Shown: piece after piece, positions 51,086 to 60,600 of the stretch
How the letters are laid out: the number at the start of each line of letters is the position of its first letter
Position numbering within the stretch: the first letter of the stretch is position 1
Assembly: GCF_018332695.1 (NCBI RefSeq)
Contig: NZ_BOQN01000039.1
Coordinates: forward strand, 1 to 64,000
Direction: 5' to 3'
DNA from: Paractinoplanes toevensis
GTDB lineage: Bacteria; Actinomycetota; Actinomycetes; Mycobacteriales; Micromonosporaceae
DNA: 64,000 bases
The notes under the pieces: model-generated
The model's input: the letters and a program-made list of their open reading frames with translations, nothing else
Databases searched by the model: none
What the model was told of the DNA's origin: nothing
Program-made: the position numbers and the translations under genes

Positions 51086-51919
51086 GTGCAGTCCGAGCAG
51101 CCCGCGCACCTCGTGGAGACTCCGCTTCCGGCGGGAAGGATGACACCGGGCATCACCCGGCGCGGCGAACAACTCCTGCGGCCGACGGGCGCGTGGTCCG
51201 GTGCAGTGCACGAATATCTGCGGCACCTGGAATCCACCGGATTCACCGGCGCTCCCCGATTCCTCGGCATCGAGGGGGAGCGTGAGGTCCTGACGTTCAT
51301 CAACGGCGACGTGCCGGTCGATCCCCACTGGCAGCCCGGACGCGGGCACTGGCTGCCTCCATACGCCCGTTCCGAGGACGCCCTCGTCGCGGCCGCCGAC
51401 CTGCTGCGGCAACTGCACGAGGCAGCTCGCGGCTACCGGCCCACCGACACCCAATTCCGCTTCGATCCGCGCCCGCCACGGACCGGAGAAATCATTTCGC
51501 ACGGCGACCTCGGACCATGGAACACCGTCTACCAGGACGGCGTGCCGGTAGCGTTCATCGACTGGGACGCGGCAGGCCCGGTCGAACCTCTGGTGGAGCT
51601 AGCCGCGGCGGCGTGGGAATTCGTCCCGCTGCTGCCACCCAAGCAACTGCGGCAGGCGGGATTCGCCCCGGTACCGGACGTATCCGCCCGGCTCCGACTC
51701 TTCCTCGACGCTTACGGCCTCCGTGATCCGCGCTCCATCGTCCCCGCCCTGCAGCGTTGCCGGTTGCTCGCCGCCGAGCGCATCAAATACGCACCGGTGA
51801 CACCCGCGGAAGCAGCCGAAGCTCTCGAACACCACGCACGCGACCTACGCTGGCTGCACCACGCACTGCCACATCTGAACCTCGAACAAGCGCGGAGCCG
51901 CACCGTCATCGGCGAATGA
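51086..51919 (+). CDS. Aminoglycoside-phosphotransferase-family kinase
   Basis: A protein of about 277 residues with the APH/choline kinase fold. The catalytic loop is ISHGDLGPWNTVY and the metal-binding Asp is in AFIDWDAAGP. An upstream region reads EREVLTFINGDVPVDP. Start GTG 51086 lacks a ribosome binding site and other starts are possible. Its substrate is unknown; resistance is only one option. Confidence 0.82.
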   Translation: MQSEQPAHLVETPLPAGRMTPGITRRGEQLLRPTGAWSGAVHEYLRHLESTGFTGAPRFLGIEGEREVLTFINGDVPVDPHWQPGRGHWLPPYARSEDALVAAADLLRQLHEAARGYRPTDTQFRFDPRPPRTGEIISHGDLGPWNTVYQDGVPVAFIDWDAAGPVEPLVELAAAAWEFVPLLPPKQLRQAGFAPVPDVSARLRLFLDAYGLRDPRSIVPALQRCRLLAAERIKYAPVTPAEAAEALEHHARDLRWLHHALPHLNLEQARSRTVIGE

Positions 51920-52116
51920 GTGAATTTGATCTGGCGGGGAACGCGGCGGGCGAAACCGAGGGCGTCGCGCACGCAGCCACCCAGCCCGGCGCCATTGCAG
52001 ATCTTGCGGACTTGCCGCTCTGTCCGCACGGCAAGCCCACAAGAGCGGGTGCGGGCCTGCCCGCAGCGGGTGCGCGGAGGGTGAGGTGCACCGGCCGGGA
52101 CCGCGTGCCCGGCCGG

Positions 52117-52620
52117 CTACTGCTCCGGTGTCAGCTCCCAGCCGGTGACGGTCGTCTCCGACTCGAAGCCGTCCGCGGTGCGGGCGCGGGCCGCGACCTG
52201 CAGGTACACGGCGGCGGTGGTGTGGATGACGGTGGCATTGCCGTTCTCGTCGGCGGCGATGAACTGCTGGGCGCGGGACCTGCCCCCACACGTACAGATT
52301 GGCCCGCAGCTATGGGGAGACTGCGCCACTCGCCGTACGGCTGGTGACGGCGAGAATGTTGTCGCCACATCCTGGTCGCCGCCGGCCACCGCCAAGGTGA
52401 ACTTCCCGTGATGCCGGGCCCGCCGCTGGGCGTCCCGGCCGAGTAGTCGGCCGAGCTCACCACCGGCGCGTGTGGCCGGGTCGTGTCGACGGTGAAGGGT
52501 GCAGACCGCAGACCAGGCCGACACCGCGCCCGCGGCATCGGTCACCCGCGCGACCAGGCGGTATCGAACCCCGTTGACCAGCGTGGCCGGGACCGGGGTG
52601 AAAAATCCTCCGTGATCGAT
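52117..52620 (-). pseudogene. Frameshifted tail of a secreted multi-domain protein
   Basis: Minus-strand fragments in different frames join into one sensible Ig-like sequence: NGVRYRLVARVTDAAGAVSAW, then (shift near 52503) FTVDTTRPHAPVVSSADYSA, then (shift near 52409) KFTLAVAGGDQDVATTF, then a further shift around ANLYVWG, then QQFIAADENGNATVIHTT and a proper end at 52117. At least three indels break the frame. The pattern is typical of repeats in large actinobacterial surface proteins. No start or signal is left. The 197 bp before it (51920-52116) hold nothing I can identify. Confidence 0.65.
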
Positions 52621-52626
52621 GTTGTG

Positions 52627-53088
52627 TTACCAACCCATGGTTCCGGGGGCGCCCTTGAAGGGGCCGATGATGTCGGCGGTGATCCAGCCGCCGTAGAAGT
52701 CACCCTCCTGCGGACGGACCAGTTCGCCGGCCACCCGGCATTCGTCGACCCGGCTCGGATAGAAGGCGACCGCTCCGGCGATCTCCGCGTACGCCGGTGA
52801 GGGGCGTTCGTAGGACCAGCCGGCCTGCCGCACCCGGATGTCGCCGGCGACCAGGTCCCAGTAGTCGGCGACGCCCTTGAACTCGCAGTGCGAGCGGCCG
52901 GTGCCCCGCTCCAGCACACCGTCGGCGATGTCGTCGCGAGGCACGTAGTAGACCGGCGGGTGCGAGGTTTCCAGGACCCGCCAGCAGCGGTCGCTGTCGA
53001 CGATCGTCTGCCCCGCGTGCACCACCGTCACCCGGGCCGCGGTGCGCTCCAGCCGTGGCGGGCGGGGATAGTCCCAAACCGACTCCAT
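52627..53088 (-). CDS. DUF427-family protein
   Basis: A 153-residue protein of the DUF427 family. Characteristic stretches are VVHAGQTIVDSDRCWRVLET, PPVYYVPRDDI, THCEFKG-like SHCEFKGVADYWDL and VAFYPSRVDEC. ATG 53088 fits the family start. The function of this family is not established. Confidence 0.88.
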   Translation of the reverse strand: MESVWDYPRPPRLERTAARVTVVHAGQTIVDSDRCWRVLETSHPPVYYVPRDDIADGVLERGTGRSHCEFKGVADYWDLVAGDIRVRQAGWSYERPSPAYAEIAGAVAFYPSRVDECRVAGELVRPQEGDFYGGWITADIIGPFKGAPGTMGW

Positions 53089-53126
53089 CGGTCCAGCTTG
53101 CCACCCCGGCCCGGCCGGAAGACCGG

Positions 53127-54356
53127 CTAGCGGCCGTACTTGTCGAACGAGACCGTCCAGTCGCCCAGGCCGTTCCAGATCGGGAGGTGGCGGGGGCTGT
53201 TCCGGACGTCGACGATGTCGCCGACCAGGAAGTTGTTGTAGACCCACTTGGCGTCGGCGGTGCTGAGGTTGATGCACCCGTGCGACAGGTTCGCCCGGCC
53301 CAGCGAGCCGTTCCACGGAGCGGCGTGCAGGTATTCGCCGGAGTAGGTGATCCGGGTGCAGAACTCGATGTTCTCCGACACGTAGTAGTTGGGGTCCTTC
53401 GGGTCGGTGATGCCGTAACTCGCCGAGCTCATGGTGTGCTTGCGCTTGCGGCCCAGCACGACGTGCGGGCCGCCCGCGGTCCAGTAGCTGATCTGCTCGC
53501 CGTTCGCCCCGGTGGTGCCGCCACCCTTGCCGAGGCTGCTCTTCATCGAGCGGACCAGCTTGCCGTCGATGTAGACCTTCGTCACGTGGGTCCGGTTGTC
53601 ACTGATCGCGATCAGCTGCCGGCCGATCCGGAAGTGGGTCGACGTGTTCTTCGCACCGTACGTCGTCTTGCCGAGCTTGACGCCGAACATGTTGACCGTG
53701 ACGTCGACCCTCGTCCCGGCGGTCCAGTACTTCGCCGGCCGCCAGTGCACGGTCTGGTCGTCCCGCCAGTAGAACTTGCCCTTCACGGCGGGCGACGTCT
53801 TGATCTCGATGGCCTTCTCCGCCGCGTTCCTGTTGACGGCACGGCTGAACCTGACGATGACCGGCTGCCCGGCACCGTAGGTCTTGCCCTCGTCGAGGGC
53901 GAGCATGGCGTTGGCCTGGAACGTGACGGTGGCGGTGTTCTCCGGCTTCATCGTGGTGAAGCTGCTGTCCTGGGTGGTCTTCGCGCCCGCGCTGTCGGTG
54001 GCCTCGACGGTCACCGTGTACTTCTTGCCGTACGCGAGGTTCTCGGTCGACCGCCAGGTCCCGTCGGCCTGCATCGCGCCGTCGATCTTCGCCTTGCCGG
54101 CGGTGACGGTGACCGACTCGAGCTTGCCGTCCGTGGCGCTGACGACGATCGGCTTCAGCGGCAACACATCGGTGTTCCCGTCGGCCGGGGTCACGCTCAG
54201 CCGGACCGGCACCACGATCGCCTGCTCGGTGTCGGCCGCCGTCCCGACCCACGAGGTGGTCCCGTCGCGCCCTTTGGCGGGCGAGGAACACCCGGCCGCC
54301 GCGGTGGCCGCGGCCACGCCGACCGCGCCGATGATCACCTTACGTCGCTGAATCAT
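53127..54356 (-). CDS. L,D-transpeptidase lipoprotein
   Basis: A 409-residue cell-wall enzyme. Lipobox AAAGC is at about residue 23. Two Ig-like domains (LSVTPADGNTDVLPLKP; VTFQANAMLALDEG) precede the YkuD catalytic domain, with the active-site motif SHGCINLS and upstream His in EYLHAAPWNG. It makes 3-3 peptidoglycan cross-links or attaches proteins, the LdtMt2 type of layout. Confidence 0.95.
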   Translation of the reverse strand: MIQRRKVIIGAVGVAAATAAAGCSSPAKGRDGTTSWVGTAADTEQAIVVPVRLSVTPADGNTDVLPLKPIVVSATDGKLESVTVTAGKAKIDGAMQADGTWRSTENLAYGKKYTVTVEATDSAGAKTTQDSSFTTMKPENTATVTFQANAMLALDEGKTYGAGQPVIVRFSRAVNRNAAEKAIEIKTSPAVKGKFYWRDDQTVHWRPAKYWTAGTRVDVTVNMFGVKLGKTTYGAKNTSTHFRIGRQLIAISDNRTHVTKVYIDGKLVRSMKSSLGKGGGTTGANGEQISYWTAGGPHVVLGRKRKHTMSSASYGITDPKDPNYYVSENIEFCTRITYSGEYLHAAPWNGSLGRANLSHGCINLSTADAKWVYNNFLVGDIVDVRNSPRHLPIWNGLGDWTVSFDKYGR

Positions 54357-54509
54357 GACTCTCACATTCGAGGGATGCCGACCGGCGCCGTCCATGGCCC
54401 CACTACAGAGACGCGAGCGAGGCTCGAAACGTTGCATCTCTCGGCGGAGGGAGATCATGGTGACAGATTTGAATCTCGGTCGGTAGCCCGCTCCAGGAGA
54501 ACCTCTGCC

Positions 54510-55253
54510 GTGATGCTCATCGTCGTACCCGTCGGGCTTCTCGTCGGGTTGTTCATCGGTGCTGTCGGGGTGGGCGGCGTCGGGCTGCCGCCCGCGCTGA
54601 CCTGGTTCGCCGGGCTCGATCCGCACACCGCCGCGGGGACCAGCAGCTGGAGTTTCCTGTTCACCGGCCTGGCCGGAACGCTGGTGTACGCGCGGCACCG
54701 CGCCATGCCGTGGCGATTCGCCGGATGGCTCACGCTCGGAGTGGTGCCCGCGGCCGTACCCGGTGCGCTGGCCAACGGCCTGCTGCCGGACCGCGTCGTG
54801 CTGGTCCCGCTCGGGGTGTTCGTGACCGCCGCCGGCGTCTTTCATCTGCTGTTCCGCACGCGCACGGCGCCCCGCCGCACGAGCCTGCCGCCGCGCGCCG
54901 CGATCGTCACCGGGGCGGTGGTGGGCTTCTGCTCGGCACTGACCGGGACCGGCGGCCCCGTGTTCCTCATTCCCGTCCTGCTCGGCCTGGGCATTCCGGC
55001 GGTCACCGCGGTGGCGGCCGGTCAGCTGATCCAACTGCCGCTGGTGTGCTTCGCGAGCTTCGGTTACGCCGTTCAGGGCTCGATCGACGTCCGGCTCGGC
55101 TGCCTGATCGGCGTCATCGCGGCCATCGGGGTGGTGGCCGGCGCCCGGGTCTCGCTGCGCCTGCCGGAGCGTCGTCTTCAGCAGGTCGCGTCCGTCGCGC
55201 TGCTCGGGTTCGGTGTCGTCGTGCTGTCGTCGGCCTGGTTCTCCCCGCGTTGA
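54510..55253 (+). CDS. TauE/SafE-family membrane transporter
   Basis: A 247-residue membrane protein with about eight helices. Two repeats begin LLVGLFIGAVGVGGVGLPPAL and VVGFCSALTGTGGPVFLIPVL, the family signature. AGGAGA lies 9 bases before GTG 54510 (ATG 54513 also possible). Members export sulfite, sulfoacetate or organic anions. Its stop codon lies inside a terminator hairpin. Confidence 0.9.
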   Translation: MMLIVVPVGLLVGLFIGAVGVGGVGLPPALTWFAGLDPHTAAGTSSWSFLFTGLAGTLVYARHRAMPWRFAGWLTLGVVPAAVPGALANGLLPDRVVLVPLGVFVTAAGVFHLLFRTRTAPRRTSLPPRAAIVTGAVVGFCSALTGTGGPVFLIPVLLGLGIPAVTAVAAGQLIQLPLVCFASFGYAVQGSIDVRLGCLIGVIAAIGVVAGARVSLRLPERRLQQVASVALLGFGVVVLSSAWFSPR

Positions 55254-55270
55254 CAGGGAGAACCAGGCCG
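55231..55270. terminator. Long hairpin across the TauE/SafE stop codon
   Basis: CGGCCTGGTTCTCCC pairs with GGGAGAACCAGGCCG over 15 bp; the 10-base loop holds the stop codon TGA (55251-55253). It lies between convergent genes and can serve both. Confidence 0.8.
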
Positions 55271-55287
55271 AGGCCGCATTACCCCGT

Positions 55288-56535
55288 TCAGCGCACGAAG
55301 ACGTGGTCCAAGCCGTCGCCCGCCCCGGCGACCAGGTTGGTCGCCGACGAGGAGAACAGGATGCGGCTGCCGTCACCGGACGGAATCCCGCCCCGGCTGT
55401 AGCCGTTGGCCGCGGTTCCGGACCGGGACCGGCTGATCAGGGTCGTGCGCTTGGTGCGGAGGTCGCGCCGGAAGACGTCGGTGACCTCGCCGTTCCCGTC
55501 GTTCGCGACCAGGTCGGTCGCGGTCGAGTAGAGGCCGGCGTAGCGCCCGTCGGCGGACAGGCCGCCCCGGAAGCTCTCGCCGTTGCCGGCGCCGGACCGG
55601 CCGGCCGAGACCAGCACCGTGGTGCCGGCGGTCAGGTCGCTCAGGTAGACGTCGGTCGTCTGGTTGGTGTCGGCCGGGTCCAGCCCGGCGGTCGTGGTGT
55701 ACAGCACTTTCGTGCCGGACCGGTCGACGGCGGGCGTGGCGGCGTCCACCGGTTCGCCGCCGAGGGTCTGCGGGCTGACCCTGGTCGTCGTGCCGGTGGT
55801 CAGGTCGGCCCGGTAGACGGCGCTGGCGCTGCCACCGTCGCCGGTGAGGTTGCCGCCGCCGCTGAACACCAGCCACCGGCCGTTGCCGGACAGCCTGGCC
55901 TCGAAGACAGCGCCGGTCGGGCCGGTGACGGTGACCTGCCGGGTGACACCGGTGCGCCGATCCAGGACGTACGCGTCCTGGCCGTTGCCGTTGAGGAAGT
56001 CGGACTTGAGGTAGCTGACGAACCGGCCGTCGTCGGAGATCGACGGCTGGTACTGGAACCCGGTGCCGTCACTGATCTTGGTGATGACGCCGGTGCGCCG
56101 GTCGGTGAAGAAGACGTCGCGCTCACCGTTGAGGTCGTCGGCGACCAGGTTCGACGCGTACGAGGTGAAGGCCACGAAGCGGCCGTCACCGGAGATGGCG
56201 ACGTCCGCGGTGAAACCGTTGGCCGGCTGGCCGCCGACGCCACGGCTGAGCATGGTCGTGCGGCGGGAATTCAGGTCGCGGACGAAGACGTCGTATGTGT
56301 CATTCGTGTCGCCGGCCGTGAGATTGGACGATGCGGACGTGAAGGCCGCCCACCGTCCGTCGTCGGAGAAGTCCAGTTCACCGGCGTAGCCGTTACCGGA
56401 CGTGCCGTCGGAGGCAACGTCGACCTGGACGACGGTGCCGGCTGAGGCGGCAGCCTGAGCTGCCGCCGGGGTCAGAAGTAGTGCGGCCACGGCACCGGTG
56501 GCCACAAAGGATCGAGTCCCCCATGAAGTGCCCAT
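55288..56535 (-). CDS. Secreted TolB-like beta-propeller protein
   Basis: A 415-residue exported protein. After the signal peptide (ending AAAQA) it holds about six PD40/WD40-like repeats of the form GRWAAFTSASSNL, GRFVAFTSYASNLV, GRFVSYLKSDFL, GRWLVFSGGGNLT. Such propellers bind proteins or ligands; no catalytic motif is seen. Confidence 0.82.
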   Translation of the reverse strand: MGTSWGTRSFVATGAVAALLLTPAAAQAAASAGTVVQVDVASDGTSGNGYAGELDFSDDGRWAAFTSASSNLTAGDTNDTYDVFVRDLNSRRTTMLSRGVGGQPANGFTADVAISGDGRFVAFTSYASNLVADDLNGERDVFFTDRRTGVITKISDGTGFQYQPSISDDGRFVSYLKSDFLNGNGQDAYVLDRRTGVTRQVTVTGPTGAVFEARLSGNGRWLVFSGGGNLTGDGGSASAVYRADLTTGTTTRVSPQTLGGEPVDAATPAVDRSGTKVLYTTTAGLDPADTNQTTDVYLSDLTAGTTVLVSAGRSGAGNGESFRGGLSADGRYAGLYSTATDLVANDGNGEVTDVFRRDLRTKRTTLISRSRSGTAANGYSRGGIPSGDGSRILFSSSATNLVAGAGDGLDHVFVR

Positions 56536-56555
56536 GTCCGGCAGGTTACGCCCGT

Positions 56556-57389
56556 CTACGGTGCGGCGAGGTCCGTGCCGACCGACACCGGCCGCCAGGC
56601 TTCCACCTCGGCCCGCTGGGCGTCGAGGACCGACGTGATCGCGGTGACCGCGTCGGTGCCGAGCATCAGCAACTCCGGCGCCTTGCCGCTCCGCACCGCC
56701 GTGATCAGCGCCTGGGCCGCCTTGGCCGGGTCGCCGGGCTGGTTGCCGTGGGCGGTGTCGTTCTCCTTGCGGCGTTGGCCGGCCGTGTCGGCGTAGTCGG
56801 CGATCGGGGTGGCCGCCTGGGTGAGGGAACGGCCGGCGAAGTCGGTGCGGAAGGCGCCCGGCTCGACCGACGTGACCGTGATGCCGAGCGGCTGCAGTTC
56901 CTTGCGCAGCGAGCCCGACATGCCCTCCAGGGCGGCCTTGGACGCCGAGTAGTAGCCGGACCCGGCCGGGCTGATCCGGGCCCCGATCGACGAGATGTTC
57001 AGGATCGAACCGCTGCGGCGCGCCCGCATGCCCGGCAGCACCGCCTTGATCATGGCGACCGCCCCGAAGAAGTTGGTGGCGAACAACCGCTGCACCTCGG
57101 CGTCCTCCCCCTCCTCCACGGCGGCGCGGTAGCCGTAGCCGGCGTTGTTGACCAGCACGTCGATCCCGTCGAAACGGGCCTCGGCCGCCGCCACCACATC
57201 GCGAACCCGCGCCGGGTCGGTGACATCAAGAGCAAGGGCAAGAGCGCTCGACGGGTACGCCTTCGCGATGTCCTCGACGTTCGCGGTGTCCCGGGCCGTG
57301 ACCACCGCGTTGTCACCGCTCGCCAGGACCGCCTCGGCGAGTGCACGGCCGAGGCCGGTCGAGCAGCCGGTGATGAGCCAGGTCGTCAT
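56556..57389 (-). CDS. Short-chain dehydrogenase/reductase
   Basis: A 277-residue classical SDR. NADP site TGCSTGLGRALAE, NNAGYGY, catalytic Ser in ISSIGA, and YSASK with Tyr and Lys. ATG 57389 overlaps the DUF2255 stop (ATGA). Third gene of the XRE-DUF2255-SDR operon. Confidence 0.95.
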   Translation of the reverse strand: MTTWLITGCSTGLGRALAEAVLASGDNAVVTARDTANVEDIAKAYPSSALALALDVTDPARVRDVVAAAEARFDGIDVLVNNAGYGYRAAVEEGEDAEVQRLFATNFFGAVAMIKAVLPGMRARRSGSILNISSIGARISPAGSGYYSASKAALEGMSGSLRKELQPLGITVTSVEPGAFRTDFAGRSLTQAATPIADYADTAGQRRKENDTAHGNQPGDPAKAAQALITAVRSGKAPELLMLGTDAVTAITSVLDAQRAEVEAWRPVSVGTDLAAP

Positions 57390-57760
57390 GCGGAAGCCTC
57401 CAGGCGGATGGTGACCGGCGCGGCCTTCTCGCCGACGACCGTGCCGACGATCGCCGGACCGTACCGGTCGTATTTGGTGTGGTAGGCGCGGTCGATGTCC
57501 GCGCCGGTGGCCGGGTCGGCGAGGGTGAAGGTGACGTCGCGTTCGACGCCGCCGGCCCGGATGCGGCCGGTGCCGGCCGCGACGGCCCGGCGGAACCACG
57601 GGTTGTCCCGGCCGTAGGCACTGCGCACGTAGAGGTCGTCGCCGGACCGGACCACCCAGATCGTCACGTAGGGCCGCAGCGTGCCGTCCGCCCGCCGGGA
57701 GGCGATCAGCAGCTCGGTGGCGCCGCCGATCGCGGCCAGGTCCTCAGCGTTCCAACTCAT
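57386..57760 (-). CDS. DUF2255-family protein
   Basis: A 124-residue protein starting MSWNAEDLAAIGGATELLIA. It has YVTIWVVRSGDDLYVRSAYG and RDNPWFRRAVA, typical of DUF2255, a fold related to flavin-binding nitroreductase-like (pyridoxamine-oxidase-type) small proteins. It overlaps both neighbours (17 bases with the XRE gene, 4 with the SDR), so the three are one operon. Confidence 0.85.
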   Translation of the reverse strand: MSWNAEDLAAIGGATELLIASRRADGTLRPYVTIWVVRSGDDLYVRSAYGRDNPWFRRAVAAGTGRIRAGGVERDVTFTLADPATGADIDRAYHTKYDRYGPAIVGTVVGEKAAPVTIRLEASA

Positions 57761-58613
57761 CCGGCACCTTCGCATTCCAACTGGCCAGCAGGCGCAGCGC
57801 GTCGTACTCCCGGCTGCCCGCTTCGGCGTGGTAGGCGTTGAGCCGCAGGCCGGTGTCGGCGGTCAGGTCCATCGACTCGTAGCCGAGGGTGAGGTCGCCG
57901 ACCTCCGGATGGTGCAGGCGTTTCACACCTGACCGGTGCAGGCGCACGTCGTGCGCGGCCCACCAGGTGCGGAACAACTCGCTGCGGGTGCTGAGCTCAC
58001 CGACGAGGTCGGTCAGCTTCCGATCGTACGGATCTCGCCCGGCCTCGCCGCGCAGCAGCGCGACGACGTCGGCCGCCAGCTCCCCCCAGTCGAGGTAGAA
58101 CTCCTGGGCCGCGGGTTCCAGGAAGATGAACCGGGCCATGTTGGGCGGGCCGGAGGAACCCTGGAACAGGGGCGCGAACACGGCTCGGCCCAGCGCGTTG
58201 GCGCCCAGGACGTCGAGCCGGCCGTTGCGCACGTAGGCCGGTGCGAGGGTCATCGCGTCGAGCAGGTGCTGCACCCCGGGCCGCACCGTGGCCGAGGTGC
58301 GCCGCCGGCTGCGCACGGTGGAGACCGTCGCGTTGGCGGTGCGGGCGAGGTCGAGCAGGTGGGAGCGTTCCGCGTCGTCGAGGTGCAGGGCGCGGGCGAG
58401 CGCTTCGAGCACGCTGTCGGACACCCCGGAGAGGTTGCCGCGTTCGAGCCGGGTGTAGTAATCGACGCTGACCCCGGCCAGCATCGCCACCTCTTCCCGG
58501 CGCAGCCCGCTGACCCGTCGGCGGGCCCCGTAATCGGGCAGCCCGGCCCGCGCCGGCGTGATCTTCCCCCGGCGGGTGGTCAGGAAGTCGCGGATCTCCG
58601 CCCGGTTGTCCAT
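57744..58613 (-). CDS. XRE-family regulator with MmyB-type ligand domain
   Basis: A 289-residue regulator. The N-terminal HTH (LRREEVAMLAGVSVDYYTRLERG, about residues 37-59) is followed by the MmyB-like domain that may bind fatty-acid-like ligands (YVRNGRLDVLGANALGRAVF, then LFRTWWAAHDVR and HHPEVGDLTLGYESM). It is first in the operon with DUF2255 and SDR and probably controls it. Confidence 0.93.
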   Translation of the reverse strand: MDNRAEIRDFLTTRRGKITPARAGLPDYGARRRVSGLRREEVAMLAGVSVDYYTRLERGNLSGVSDSVLEALARALHLDDAERSHLLDLARTANATVSTVRSRRRTSATVRPGVQHLLDAMTLAPAYVRNGRLDVLGANALGRAVFAPLFQGSSGPPNMARFIFLEPAAQEFYLDWGELAADVVALLRGEAGRDPYDRKLTDLVGELSTRSELFRTWWAAHDVRLHRSGVKRLHHPEVGDLTLGYESMDLTADTGLRLNAYHAEAGSREYDALRLLASWNAKVPDELER

Positions 58614-58656
58614 GTTCCCGACGTTACGACGCCCGCCCGGGCTCAGGGAGGGTCTG

Positions 58657-60027
58657 TCAGTACCGGTCACCGGAGTGCCTCGGCATGATCACCAGGGTGC
58701 TGAGCACCGAGGCGCCGACCACGGCGGCGGCGATCAGCTGGGTGGCGCGGTAGGGGGCGCCGGCCCCGAGCATGGTCAGGAAGAGGGCGACCGACAGGGC
58801 GCCGCCGACGTGCGTGGTCGATTCGAACAGGGCGGACGCCATGCCGCGGTCCGGCGGGTCGGCGTCGCCGATGCACTCGCGGGTGAGACCGACGTAGATC
58901 GGGCCGGCGCTGAATCCCCACGCCACCAGGCAGATGGTGAGCAGGGTCAGCGAGTGCGCGGAGGCCGCGGCGACCAGGACCAGCATGATCGTGCACAGCA
59001 GGAGGGCGAGAGCGACGACCAGCCGGGTGCCGTACCGCCGCACCCATCGGGCCGCCGGCACCGCGCTGAACAGGGCGCCGAGCAGGACCGGGGCCAGCAC
59101 CAGACCGGCCTGTGCGGCGGACAGCCGATAGGTGTCCTGCAGCTGGAGGCTGCCGACGACCACGATGACGGCGTAGGCGGACGAGTGGGCGCCGAACGCC
59201 AGGCAGCTGGAGATCAGCCGCCGGGATCGCACCACCGCCGGCTTGATCAGCGGGTGCGGCACCCGGCGTGCCCAGCGGACCAGGACGCCGAGCATCAGCA
59301 GGCCGGCGGCCACCGGCAGCACCGTGTCCGCCCGCAGGCCCTGCTCGCCGATCCGGGTGGCGCCGAGAATGACGGCCAGGAGCCCGCCGGTGACGAGCAC
59401 CGCGCCGGTGACGTCGAGGCGTTCGCGCGGGCCGGCGGCCGGCGGATCGGCGGGGAGGAAGGCCAGGGCGGCGGCCACGGCGACGGCCGCGACCGGCACG
59501 ACGACGAGAAAGATCCAACGCCAGCCGAGGTACGACGTGATCAGGCCACCGAGGACGGCACCGGCCAGTCCGGCCGTGTTCGCGGCGCCCGCCACCACCG
59601 AGAAGACGCGGCTGCGCCACGGTTCACCGGGGAACAGGGTGGCCGCCGAGGCCAGGGCCGCGGGGATCGCGAAGGCGGCGCCCACGCCCTGCATGACCCG
59701 GCCGGTCAGCAGCAGGGCCAGCCCCGGTGCCACCCCGGAGACGAGCAGGCCGGCCGCGGTGAGCAGCAGGCTCGCGACGATCAGCCGGCGCTTGCCCCAC
59801 ACGTCGCAGACCCGGCCGGCGAGCACGAGGAAACCGCCGATGCTGAGCGAATAGCCGGTCACCACCCATTGCAGGGTCGCCGGCGCGATGTCGAAGTCCT
59901 CGCCGATGGCGGGCAGCGCGGTCGCCACCGCCAGGCTGTCGAACAGCACCAGGAACATGGCTCCCGCAAGGACGAAGGCGGTGGGCCAGGCGTGCCGGGT
60001 CGCCGGCTCGGTCGTCTGCGAAACCAT
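58657..60027 (-). CDS. MFS exporter, DHA2 type
   Basis: A 456-residue transporter with about 14 hydrophobic helices. DHA2-type motifs are LDSLAVATALP-like FDSLAVATALPAIGEDF, GRVCDVWGKRRLIVAS, and the motif-C region GLAGAVLGGLITSYLGWRWIF. It probably exports a drug-like or natural product. It stands upstream of, but separately from, the XRE operon. Confidence 0.92.
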   Translation of the reverse strand: MVSQTTEPATRHAWPTAFVLAGAMFLVLFDSLAVATALPAIGEDFDIAPATLQWVVTGYSLSIGGFLVLAGRVCDVWGKRRLIVASLLLTAAGLLVSGVAPGLALLLTGRVMQGVGAAFAIPAALASAATLFPGEPWRSRVFSVVAGAANTAGLAGAVLGGLITSYLGWRWIFLVVVPVAAVAVAAALAFLPADPPAAGPRERLDVTGAVLVTGGLLAVILGATRIGEQGLRADTVLPVAAGLLMLGVLVRWARRVPHPLIKPAVVRSRRLISSCLAFGAHSSAYAVIVVVGSLQLQDTYRLSAAQAGLVLAPVLLGALFSAVPAARWVRRYGTRLVVALALLLCTIMLVLVAAASAHSLTLLTICLVAWGFSAGPIYVGLTRECIGDADPPDRGMASALFESTTHVGGALSVALFLTMLGAGAPYRATQLIAAAVVGASVLSTLVIMPRHSGDRY

Positions 60028-60133
60028 CTGCCCCCTTTCCGCGGCGGGCAGGGTGCCGGCGCGGACGCCTCCGCCGCACCGAATACCCGGTTTGCCGCCG
60101 GGAAACCCGGGTTACTCTGCCGGAGTGGCGGAG

Positions 60134-60331
60134 ATGAGGCGGTGCCCGCGGTGCGGCCATCCGACCCGCGCCGACCGGATGGTGAAGGGTTTCGGCCGGG
60201 ACTGCGCGGCCCAGCTCGGCCTGATCGGCAACTCGATCGACACCGGCCACGAGGGACCGGACCTGCTCGACGTGCTGGACGAGCTGGGCGAGGACGCCTG
60301 CGACGGCGCGGACCGCCCCGCGGACCGCTAG
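60134..60331 (+). CDS. Small zinc-ribbon-like protein
   Basis: A 65-residue protein starting MRRCPRCGHPTRADRMVKGFG. CPRC plus the later GRDCAAQ suggests a small metal-binding fold, similar to DUF6011-like proteins. GGAG lies 8 bases before ATG 60134. The C-terminal half is acidic. The 269 bp after it (60332-60600) show no gene. Confidence 0.65.
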   Translation: MRRCPRCGHPTRADRMVKGFGRDCAAQLGLIGNSIDTGHEGPDLLDVLDELGEDACDGADRPADR

Positions 60332-60600
60332 ACACCGTTCAAGGTCAGGGTCGCGAGGTTCAAACCCTTTTCCGGTACGGGCAACTCCGTCAACAACCGC
60401 AACCACCCCCGACCGCCGCCACCCCGCGACCAGCCGGCAACACCGGCACGTGCCGCGACTCTCGCGCAACGACACACGCACTCAGCCCCGCGGGGTAACG
60501 CCTCGGCGCCCGAAGAGATCTCTGGCTCGGTCAACCCGTGCGCCGGCCATGTCGATCGGGTGCCGTCGGCTCCGACTCCTTGCCGAGAGAGGAGTACGGC

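Noticed and set aside
52117..52545. Intact 142-residue hypothetical gene
   Set aside because: Meaningful sequence jumps between frames, which shows a frameshifted remnant.
60340..60385. tRNA fragment (GGTTCAAACCC resembles a T arm)
   Set aside because: Only a weak 4-bp stem forms and no other tRNA arm is found; probably chance.
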